Part shown: piece by piece, positions 1 to 4,661 of the stretch
How positions within the stretch are numbered: position 1 is the first letter of the stretch
Layout: each line of letters begins with the position of its first letter
Assembly: GCA_030620005.1 (NCBI GenBank)
Contig: JAUXAJ010000325.1
Span: 1 to 5,118 of the forward strand
Direction of reading: 5' to 3'
Origin: Promethearchaeota archaeon
GTDB taxonomy: Archaea; Asgardarchaeota; Lokiarchaeia; Sigynarchaeales; SOKP01
DNA length: 5,118 bases
Notes under the pieces: generated by a model
The model's database searches: none
What the model was told of the DNA's origin: nothing
What the model saw: the letters and a program-made list of their open reading frames with translations, nothing else
Translations under genes and position numbers: made by a program

Positions 1-766
1 CTGGGATAACAAGATATCCGCGTTTTTGTAATAATTGTGCACGTTCAAGCGTATTTAATCTAACTTCTCCCCCAATGGCTTTAGCACCTTGCCCAAATTT
101 AATTTCAAGGGAAGTAACACCTAATTGTGACGTTACGTAATCAAAAACACCAAGTCGAGTATCTTCAACATTTTTCTGAACAATAAGATCCCCATTCTTT
201 CCATCCCACAATTTTCTGTAAGCCTCAACTCGATATTTCATATCAACGGTATCAATTACTTTAGGATATACGGAACTATTTTCAAATTTAGCTTTAGGAT
301 CCATTCCACATACATTCTCTCCAACTGTTAGGCTTACTCCCGCGAGAGCAGCACCCATGGCTAACCCATCCCAATTTCGCTTTGCAACATAAGTACTACC
401 CAAATCTGCTATAACGATAGGAAGTTTTTGGTCAATATTACCCCATTTTGTGCTAATATCCACATTTGGAAAGATCACCTTGTCTTCATGTGCTTCAATC
501 CCTACAGCCCCTCTTACTTCAAATTGAATCTGGAAATCACTATAACTGAACCCAAAATCTTTTGGAGTTCCTGCAGTTGAATTCCCAAAGTATTCTCTTG
601 AAGGATATAAAACTTCTCGACCTCTTAATGCACTTTTTGAAACTTCACACCAAACTGGACAATCACTGACACATATAGGGCAGAGTCCAGATTCGCAAGA
701 ATCTTCTACTCTCGTTCTAGTGCCTGTCATGCTTGATCGGTGTGTTACCATACTAAATTTAGTCAT
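1..766 (-). CDS. FMN-dependent glutamate synthase-family protein, N-terminal part (cut by window edge)
   Basis: This is the first 255 residues of a glutamate synthase-like protein (GltB synthase-domain family), which uses FMN and an Fe-S cluster to make glutamate from 2-oxoglutarate and ammonia or glutamine. Near the N terminus is a Cys cluster, C24-x4-C29-x2-C32-x3-C36-x3-C40, typical of the free-standing archaeal form and likely binding metal or Fe-S. The barrel then begins: around residues 116-155 come IADLGSTYVAKRNW, a Gly/Ala-rich stretch and TVGENVCGMD, and near residue 220 IKFGQGAKAIGG, a hallmark of the family's FMN/substrate site. The rest of the barrel lies beyond position 1. The ATG at 766 is chosen because it has a weak SD (GATAGGA) and a TATA box about 33 nt upstream. 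ATGs at codons 6 and 13 are possible alternatives. Family assignment is firm; the exact substrate is not, because related proteins include non-canonical FMN oxidoreductases. Confidence 0.9.
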   Translation of the reverse strand, partial: MTKFSMVTHRSSMTGTRTRVEDSCESGLCPICVSDCPVWCEVSKSALRGREVLYPSREYFGNSTAGTPKDFGFSYSDFQIQFEVRGAVGIEAHEDKVIFPNVDISTKWGNIDQKLPIVIADLGSTYVAKRNWDGLAMGAALAGVSLTVGENVCGMDPKAKFENSSVYPKVIDTVDMKYRVEAYRKLWDGKNGDLIVQKNVEDTRLGVFDYVTSQLGVTSLEIKFGQGAKAIGGEVRLNTLERAQLLQKRGYLVIP

Positions 767-792
767 TTTCCTATCTCTCTCTATTTCAAATG

Positions 793-803
793 TTTTTTAT
801 AAG
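793..803 (-). promoter_or_regulatory. TATA box for the glutamate synthase-like gene
   Basis: On the minus strand this reads CTTATAAAAAA, centred about 33 nt upstream of the ATG at 766. The same CTTATAAA core occurs about 36 nt upstream of the flavoprotein gene at 4662. This spacing implies a very short 5' leader. Inferred from position and composition only. Confidence 0.5.
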
Positions 804-998
804 TTAAATCAAAATAAGAAATAATTTAATATTTTGATTCAATAATTAATAAAACTAAATCATATATATATTTTAAGTTAGATAACTATATTTGATATAA
901 TTAGTTATATTAGTTTATATTATTACAATGGTTAAAATGCGATCCAAATTTTAATTATTACATGAAAAAGGATTAATTATATAAGTTATATTTGATAG

Positions 999-1013
999 AC
1001 ATGCTTAACATGT
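999..1013. repeat. Short inverted repeat, possible operator
   Basis: ACATG and CATGT are perfect 5-bp arms around CTTAA. The site lies between the divergent promoters, about 109 nt upstream of the small gene at 1122. It could be a regulator site, but nothing beyond its symmetry supports that. Confidence 0.2.
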
Positions 1014-1087
1014 AAAATTTAATTAACCTATTTAACCAATTCAACCGAAGAGTTATAAGACTGAAATGATTTTATCAATTTAGATAA

Positions 1088-1100
1088 TTTTTAAAAATAA
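1088..1100 (+). promoter_or_regulatory. TATA box for the 57-residue gene
   Basis: TTTTTAAAAATAA is centred about 28 nt upstream of the ATG at 1122, consistent with a leaderless or nearly leaderless archaeal transcript. This fits the lack of a good SD in front of that start. The AT-rich background makes the call tentative. Confidence 0.35.
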
Positions 1101-1121
1101 TAATATCTTACCAGGCCTAAA

Positions 1122-1295
1122 ATGATAATAAAGTGCAAGGAATGTGGAAAAGAATACTCCTATGGTAAAAAGATCTATCACTGTTGTAATGGGAATTCGA
1201 TTTATCATGGAACCTTATTTGAAGATAATGGAAAAGAACTATTCTGGAATTGTGAAACTATTTTATTACATGAGAAAATCGCGAAAAAGGAATAA
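1122..1295 (+). CDS. Small Cys-containing hypothetical protein (57 aa), zinc-ribbon-like N terminus
   Basis: A 57-codon ORF from ATG to TAA. It begins MIIKCKECGKEY, a CxxC knuckle (C5, C8) as in zinc ribbons, followed by C21-C22 and a lone C44, with several His (H20, H29, H50). The second half alternates hydrophobic and charged residues (KELFWNCETILLHEKIAKKE). The cysteine spacing does not make a standard two-knuckle ribbon, so metal binding is inferred from the first knuckle only. It has its own TATA-like box and is followed by a T7 tract at 1306-1312, suggesting a single-gene transcript. GC is higher here than in the flanking DNA, as expected for coding sequence. I do not recognise a family. 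It could be a stand-alone metal-binding small protein or a remnant of a longer zinc-ribbon protein. Confidence 0.6.
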   Translation: MIIKCKECGKEYSYGKKIYHCCNGNSIYHGTLFEDNGKELFWNCETILLHEKIAKKE

Positions 1296-1305
1296 TATAA
1301 ATATC

Positions 1306-1312
1306 TTTTTTT
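1306..1312 (+). terminator. Oligo-T terminator after the 57-residue gene
   Basis: A run of seven T begins 10 nt after the TAA at 1293-1295, with no preceding stem. Archaeal RNA polymerase commonly terminates at such tracts. Confidence 0.35.
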
Positions 1313-1354
1313 CGTGGGAATGATTGAAAAGAATTATTTTGATTCAAATATAAC

Positions 1355-1366
1355 TAATATATATTA
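1355..1366 (+). promoter_or_regulatory. TATA box for the orphan minigene
   Basis: AATATATATTAT is centred about 35 nt upstream of the TTG at 1395, the same spacing as for the SD-led flavoprotein gene. It supports transcription into the orphan SD region, but AT-richness makes chance plausible. Confidence 0.3.
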
Positions 1367-1383
1367 TTGCTTGTTAAACTTAA

Positions 1384-1409
1384 AAGGAGGTATTTTGACT
1401 CGTAAGTAG
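1384..1409 (+). other. Orphan strong SD with a four-codon TTG minigene (relic or leader)
   Basis: AAGGAGGT at 1384-1391 is one of the two strongest SD sequences in the window, matching the AGGAGGT of the operon start at 2191. It precedes TTG-ACT-CGT-AAG-TAG at 1395-1409, which would encode only four residues. No usable reading frame follows: the frame after the TAG yields a short T/A-rich translation ending within about 20 codons. A TATA-like box lies upstream and a T8 tract at 1413-1420 downstream, so the unit looks like a complete mini-transcript of about 40 nt. It is either the surviving start of a deleted gene or a tiny leader or small RNA. Confidence 0.35.
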
Positions 1410-1412
1410 TTA

Positions 1413-1420
1413 TTTTTTTT
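1413..1420 (+). terminator. Oligo-T tract after the orphan minigene
   Basis: Eight consecutive T begin 4 nt after the TAG of the minigene, followed by more T/A-rich sequence. There is no stem before it, as is usual for archaeal intrinsic termination. Confidence 0.35.
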
Positions 1421-1446
1421 AAATTTAATTTATTTCTCTTCCGGAT

Positions 1447-1596
1447 TTATTCGTGCAACTTCATAAAAATCTCAAAAATAGACTCTCGTAGTGATTTAGG
1501 TTGAATTTGTAATTCTTCATTTAACCATATTTGAGATTTTATTTTTTCTAACTTATCTTCCAATATGATGTCATAGGCGATTTCTTTAACCGACAT
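1447..1596 (-). CDS. Small hypothetical protein (49 aa)
   Basis: A 49-codon ORF from ATG (1596) to TAA (1447-1449). The product is highly charged and mostly helical in character: it begins MSVKEIAYDIILEDKLEKIK and ends FEIFMKLHE. It has no Cys, no signal peptide and no membrane segment. The amphipathic pattern of hydrophobic residues suggests a small helical protein or a piece of one. No SD is visible. A TATA-like ATTTAAATAT on the minus strand lies about 26 nt upstream, which fits a leaderless transcript. The family is not recognised. The clean coding pattern inside very AT-rich surroundings favours a real gene, but a degraded fragment of a longer one is possible. Confidence 0.5.
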   Translation of the reverse strand: MSVKEIAYDIILEDKLEKIKSQIWLNEELQIQPKSLRESIFEIFMKLHE

Positions 1597-1617
1597 AATT
1601 ATATAATAAAAATTTGA

Positions 1618-1627
1618 ATATTTAAAT
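1618..1627 (-). promoter_or_regulatory. TATA box for the 49-residue gene
   Basis: ATTTAAATAT on the minus strand is centred about 26 nt upstream of the ATG at 1596, the spacing expected for leaderless archaeal transcription. Weak evidence in AT-rich DNA. Confidence 0.3.
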
Positions 1628-1712
1628 TATTACTACATAAAATATAAAGAAACAATTATATTAACGGGTTAATAATTTATAAGACAATTAAATATATTCT
1701 ATTAAAATCAAC

Positions 1713-1977
1713 TCATGAGGTTAAAATAATGTTGTAAGAATCCCCGATTTTCAAGGACAAGAACAAGCTGGGCCTAAATTTATTTGATTCCAAATATGCC
1801 AGTCTTTCTTCCTCTTTTAAGCGTTTATAGGCATCGACATAATTTGGGTTTATGCGAATGGTTTCCTGATACACATTTATTGCCTCGTCGAACCTTCCCT
1901 TAGCATAGAGAGCCCTCCCCCAGGGGGTAATGGGTATCAGCATCGTTCGGATCTATGCGAATGGCTTCTGTCTCAAC
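1713..1977 (-). pseudogene. Frameshifted, truncated tetratricopeptide-repeat (TPR) protein relic
   Basis: Read on the minus strand, the fragment has no start codon: an in-frame TAA lies immediately upstream at 1978-1980. It encodes the tail of one TPR unit (ETEAIRIDPNDADTHYPLG). After a +1 frameshift it continues as GRALYAKGRFDEAINVYQ and ETIRINPNYVDAYKRL, then a non-TPR tail to a TGA at 1713. EAIRIDPN to ETIRINPN is exactly 34 residues when one base is removed, the canonical TPR period. This puts the indel in the C5 run at 1917-1921 or the adjacent G5 run. The apparent ATG at 1943, preceding LIPITPW, is only the wrong-frame reading of that repeat and is not a real start. TPR proteins mediate protein-protein contacts. 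The piece is much richer in GC than the DNA on both sides and has abrupt edges, suggesting an inserted or duplicated fragment now decaying. Confidence 0.75.
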
Positions 1978-2204
1978 TTAATATTTTTATTGAAATAAAT
2001 CCTAATTTTAAAATGAGACAACTTTTATAAATTATAAAAAAAAGATTAATTCTTGTAATGCATTTTTTCAATAATCTCAGAATTTATTTAAAATATAAGA
2101 AGAACCTTTATTTTATGAAATCAACTATTAATAATTAGAAGATTCTAATAAAAACAATTACTATTTGTATTTTAAAATAACATTATTTCTAGGAGGTTTT
2201 ATTC
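1978..2204. other. AT-rich leader region of the tusA-iscS-iscU operon
   Basis: These 227 bases contain no credible ORF on either strand. They hold the likely operon promoter and, at 2191-2197, the strong SD AGGAGGT, which lies 7 nt before the GTG at 2205 and fixes that start. Confidence 0.6.
2168..2180 (+). promoter_or_regulatory. Candidate TATA box for the sulfur-transfer operon
   Basis: TATTTTAAAATAA is centred about 31 nt before the GTG at 2205. A start site about 25 nt downstream would fall at or past the SD at 2191, so this box may not be the functional one. An alternative further upstream, around 2142-2155, is weaker by eye. Confidence 0.25.
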
Positions 2205-2459
2205 GTGGGTAAAGACGAAAAAACAGGAATAGAATATGCAACAGAATTAGACCTCACGGGACTCTTTTGTCCAGAGCCGCTTTTTGAGGTGAGAAATTAT
2301 TCGGAGACTTTAAAAGTTGGGCAATGTTTTAAAGTACTTGCTGATGACCCCGTAGCCGAAAAGGATTTACAAAGATGGGCAAAAAAAACGGACACTGAGA
2401 TATTAGATTTTAGAAATGAAGATGGACTTATTACTTTTCTATTTAAAAAGAATAAATGA
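2205..2459 (+). CDS. tusA: TusA-family sulfur carrier protein
   Basis: An 84-residue cytoplasmic protein of the TusA/SirA family, small two-layer proteins that carry sulfur as a persulfide on one conserved Cys. The hallmark is L17-T-G-L-F-C22-P-E-P25, with C22 the expected persulfide carrier. The second family motif, LADDP at residues 45-49, is followed by the helix containing DLQRWAKKT. The length is typical. A second Cys (C41) sits in the strand GQCFKVLADD and is not a family requirement. The GTG start is set by AGGAGGT 7 nt upstream and leaves a short charged N-terminal tail of about 14 residues before the core. It is first in the operon, 15 nt ahead of iscS. In other systems TusA accepts sulfur from IscS or from rhodanese- or DsrE-type donors. 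Because the neighbouring IscS lacks the PLP Lys, I infer that here it may bring sulfur to the IscS-IscU pair. Confidence 0.92.
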   Translation: MGKDEKTGIEYATELDLTGLFCPEPLFEVRNYSETLKVGQCFKVLADDPVAEKDLQRWAKKTDTEILDFRNEDGLITFLFKKNK

Positions 2460-2474
2460 AAGGAGATTTAAAAA

Positions 2475-3665
2475 ATGAGCGTTTATTTAGATTATCAAGC
2501 AGCAAAGCCCGTAGACGAGAGAGTGCTTGAAGAAATGATGCCATACTTCAAAAATAAATTTGCCAATCCTGCATCTCTCCATCAAGATGGGGATGTTGCT
2601 ACTGATATTCTGGAGAAATCCCGTGAAAAAATAGCTAAATTCATTAATGCTCCAAATCCTTCTGACATACTTTTTACTGCCAGCGCAACCGAGTCAAACA
2701 ATTTAGCTCTAATTGGTGCAGCTCTTAACCGGAAAAGAAAGGGAGATTATGTCATCATTACTGAGATTGAGCATATTTCAATTTTGAATTTAGCGAAATA
2801 TTTGGAAAAAGAAGGCTTCAAAGTTAGTAGAGTCCCCGTGGATCAATACGGAATTGTAAGGCTTGACAAAATTGAAAGAATGATCACGGACAAAACAATA
2901 TTAATTTCAGTTGCCCATGCCAGCAATGAAGTAGGCTCCCTTCAACCTATTAAAGAAATAAGCGAAATCGCCACAAAAAAAAGAATTTTATTCCATACAG
3001 ATGCGGTAGCGAGTGAAAATTCAATACCCTTAGACGTCCAAAAAATTCCTATAGATTTGGTCACTCTATCTTCAAACGATATTTACGGTCCTAAAGGTGT
3101 TGGAGCACTATACTTGAAAAAAGGCGTGCGCGTGAACCCAGTAATAATTGGAGGGGGGCAAGAAAGGGGCATGAGATCGAGCTCTGAGAACATCCCTGGA
3201 ATCGTCGGTTTTGCTAAAGCTGCTGAAATTATGAAGGCTGAAATAAAACAAGAAGCAGAACGGCTCAAAGTGCTAAGAGATAAAGTCATAAAAGAAGTAT
3301 TGCAAATAATACCTAAGTCTTATTTAAATGGCCATCCTGAAAAAAGATTACCCAATAATGCTCATTTTAGATTTGATTATATCGAGGGGGAATCTTTAAT
3401 ATTTGGTTTAAAAGACGAGAATGTCGCTGCTGCAACTGGCTCTGCTTGTAGTTCAAAAACATTGGAGCCATCCCATACGTTAATCGCTATGGGGTTATTA
3501 CACGAAGAGGCTCACGGAAGTTTATTACTTTCCTTAGGGAGATATACAAAAGAGTCCGATATCGATAAAATCATAGAAGTATTACCCGGAATTGTTAAAA
3601 GACTGAGAATATTATCCCCATTAACGCCTCCTGATTTATTAAAACAATACAATGGGGTGAAATAA
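2475..3665 (+). CDS. iscS: IscS-like cysteine desulfurase homologue lacking the PLP lysine
   Basis: A 396-residue fold-type I aminotransferase-like protein, close to the usual IscS length. The IscS layout is complete: YLDYQAAKPVDERV (4-17), ATESNNLAL (71-79), H100 (the His that stacks on PLP), ASNEVGSLQP (149-158), D176 (PLP nitrogen partner), IYGPKGVGALYL (203-214), GGGQERGMRSSSEN (226-239), GSACSSKTLEPS (322-333) with active-site C325, and the C-terminal RLRILSPL. C325 is the only Cys in the protein. Position 202, where the Schiff-base Lys should be (SGHK in E. coli IscS), is Asp, in SSND; the preceding His is N201 and the PLP-contacting Gln is A179. From memory, the same SSNDIYGPKG occurs in Archaeoglobus fulgidus IscS, which was purified without PLP and crystallised with IscU around a [2Fe-2S] cluster. 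It is therefore probably a structural partner or persulfide/cluster-holding subunit, not a PLP desulfurase. SD AGGAG lies 9 nt before the ATG. Confidence 0.95.
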   Translation: MSVYLDYQAAKPVDERVLEEMMPYFKNKFANPASLHQDGDVATDILEKSREKIAKFINAPNPSDILFTASATESNNLALIGAALNRKRKGDYVIITEIEHISILNLAKYLEKEGFKVSRVPVDQYGIVRLDKIERMITDKTILISVAHASNEVGSLQPIKEISEIATKKRILFHTDAVASENSIPLDVQKIPIDLVTLSSNDIYGPKGVGALYLKKGVRVNPVIIGGGQERGMRSSSENIPGIVGFAKAAEIMKAEIKQEAERLKVLRDKVIKEVLQIIPKSYLNGHPEKRLPNNAHFRFDYIEGESLIFGLKDENVAAATGSACSSKTLEPSHTLIAMGLLHEEAHGSLLLSLGRYTKESDIDKIIEVLPGIVKRLRILSPLTPPDLLKQYNGVK

Positions 3666-3668
3666 ATA

Positions 3669-4472
3669 GTGAAATCTACAAGTTATAGCGAAAAAGTACT
3701 AGACCATTTTAGAAATCCCCGCAATGTAGGCGTCATAGAGAGTCCAGACGGTCATGGAAAGGTTGGAAATCCTGTTTGCGGCGATTTAATGGAGATTTTC
3801 ATTAAAGTCAAAAAAAATGACGAAGGAGATGAAATTATAGACGACATCAAGTTTAGAACCTTTGGTTGCGGGTCAGCCGTGTCAACATCTTCGATGGTTA
3901 CCGAAATGGCTAAGGGAATGAAGCTTGACGAAGCGTACAAAATTACTAGGGGAGACGTTGCCAAAGAGTTAGACGGACTTCCGCCAATAAAAATGCACTG
4001 TTCAAACTTGGCTGCCGATGCGTTAAAAGCAGCAATTAACAATTATAGAGAAGGAACAAAGCCAGATATAGAGATAGTTACTTCCTGTCAATTAGAACTG
4101 AGGGTAATTCTTGGTCTTGACGAGTTCATGGATAAAGGAGTTTATTTGAAAGTAGACGACGTTAATGAGCTGAAAGACAAGAGAGTTTTAGTAGTAGACA
4201 CGGGTGACGATTCCTTAGAATTGACAATGGAGATAACAAAAATTACTGGAAGAGTTATCGTTGTGACTTCTGCAAAATCAATTCCCGGCACGGTAGAGCT
4301 AAGGAAAAGCTTAAAATATTCAGATGTGAAAATTTTGCACCAATCTGAACTGTTGGAGGTTAAAGGTGAACTCGACGAGGTGGAGAAAGTCGTTATTCAC
4401 GACTTTGATGAAGACGAGAATTACGAATTATTTGTTGATGCTGTTGTAGTTCTAGATAAAAGAAGCGTGTAA
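3669..4472 (+). CDS. iscU: IscU Fe-S scaffold fused to a degenerate thioredoxin-reductase-like domain
   Basis: A 267-residue protein, about twice the usual IscU length. Residues 5-128 form a complete IscU scaffold, on which Fe-S clusters are built: SEKVLDHFRNPRNVG, GNPVCGD (C37, D39), FGCGSAV (C67), and LPPIKMHCSNLAADA (H110, C111), the first part matching the LPPVK chaperone-recognition motif. All three cluster Cys and the Asp are present. A fourth Cys, C140, sits just after the scaffold. Residues about 133-263 are not part of IscU. They follow the course of a low-Mr thioredoxin reductase from the end of its FAD domain through its NADPH domain: LGLDEFMDKGVYL, KRVLVVDTGDDSLE, then VIVVTSA, SELLEVKGELDEV and YELFVDAVVVL. 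The redox CxxC is LKVD, the GGGDSALE loop is DTGDDSLE, and HRR is TSA, so catalysis and NADPH binding are probably lost. The GTG start follows iscS by 3 nt, with GGTGA 8 nt upstream. IscU assignment is certain; the second-domain homology is my reading by eye. Confidence 0.93.
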   Translation: MKSTSYSEKVLDHFRNPRNVGVIESPDGHGKVGNPVCGDLMEIFIKVKKNDEGDEIIDDIKFRTFGCGSAVSTSSMVTEMAKGMKLDEAYKITRGDVAKELDGLPPIKMHCSNLAADALKAAINNYREGTKPDIEIVTSCQLELRVILGLDEFMDKGVYLKVDDVNELKDKRVLVVDTGDDSLELTMEITKITGRVIVVTSAKSIPGTVELRKSLKYSDVKILHQSELLEVKGELDEVEKVVIHDFDEDENYELFVDAVVVLDKRSV

Positions 4473-4473
4473 G

Positions 4474-4502
4474 TTTTTTTTTAATTTTTTTTTCTTATTT
4501 TT
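4474..4502 (+). terminator. Double oligo-T terminator of the operon
   Basis: Immediately after the iscU TAA come T9 (4474-4482), AA, T9 (4485-4493), then further T-rich bases. There is no stem-loop. Repeated T-tracts are the usual archaeal termination signal, so the operon probably ends here and the flavoprotein gene is transcribed separately. Confidence 0.65.
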
Positions 4503-4620
4503 ATGTCATTGTATTAAATTCAAGGTCATTTTCAGTTCTATTATTTTTTGTTAAAAATAAATTCTTTTAAACTATTAATCAAACAATTATTAATGATTAT
4601 GAATTTTTAACCAATATAAC

Positions 4621-4630
4621 TCTTATAAAT
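4621..4630 (+). promoter_or_regulatory. TATA box for the flavoprotein gene
   Basis: TCTTATAAAT is centred about 36 nt upstream of the ATG at 4662 and shares the CTTATAAA core with the promoter of the glutamate synthase-like gene. It lies after the double T-tract, supporting an independent transcript. Confidence 0.45.
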
Positions 4631-4640
4631 TTGAATTATT

Positions 4641-4655
4641 AGACCATTGAGGTCT
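4641..4655 (+). promoter_or_regulatory. Small inverted repeat covering the ribosome binding site
   Basis: AGACC-ATTGA-GGTCT has perfect 5-bp arms. The SD of the flavoprotein gene, GAGGTC at 4649-4654, lies in the loop end and the 3' arm. If transcribed, the hairpin could mask the SD; as DNA, the repeat could be an operator just after the TATA box. The stem is short, so either role is tentative. Confidence 0.3.
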
Positions 4656-4661
4656 TATTAA

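Larger units (their letters stand above)
767..1121. other. Gene-free AT-rich divergent intergenic region
   Basis: These 355 bases separate the minus-strand glutamate synthase-like gene from the plus-strand 57-residue gene. No ORF longer than a few codons is credible on either strand. The stretch holds the two divergent TATA boxes. It also holds a 15-bp inverted repeat at 999-1013 (ACATG-CTTAA-CATGT), a looser 7-bp inverted repeat (ATAACTA at 882-888, TAGTTAT at 902-908), and TATATTTGATA repeated exactly 100 bp apart (887-897 and 987-997). In DNA this AT-rich, the last two may be chance. Confidence 0.6.

Noticed and set aside
887..997. TATATTTGATA repeated exactly 100 bp apart, as a possible regulatory repeat
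   Set aside because: Only 11 bp match in DNA of very high AT content, and the flanks do not match; chance is likely.
767..1121. CRISPR array, tRNA or other structured RNA in the large AT-rich spacer
   Set aside because: No regularly spaced repeats, no tRNA-like arms or TTCRA loop, and no GC-rich structured island were found.
830..1347. TATTTTGATTCAA at 830-842 and 1335-1347 as a shared operator
   Set aside because: Its orientation and distance differ relative to the nearest genes, and the sequence is low in information; no third good copy was seen.
1713..1943. A 76-residue intact TPR protein starting at the ATG at 1943
   Set aside because: The first residues (MLIPITPW) are an out-of-frame reading of the preceding TPR unit. 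The true repeat register continues upstream in another frame, so it is a frameshifted relic.
1713..1977. Insertion sequence as the source of the GC-rich island
   Set aside because: No transposase reading frame, terminal inverted repeats or target duplication were visible; only TPR coding sequence is present.
3075..3080. Sequencing error as the explanation for the missing PLP lysine
   Set aside because: Both N201 and D202 differ from the usual His-Lys, A179 is changed too, and the same SSND motif is recalled from A. fulgidus; several independent errors in frame are unlikely.
3083..3289. 68-codon minus-strand ORF inside iscS
   Set aside because: It lies antisense within the strongly conserved IscS coding region, and its translation has no recognisable pattern; it is a shadow of the real gene.
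3752..4042. 96-codon minus-strand ORF inside iscU
   Set aside because: It is antisense to the IscU scaffold domain, with no SD or promoter of its own; a shadow of the real gene.
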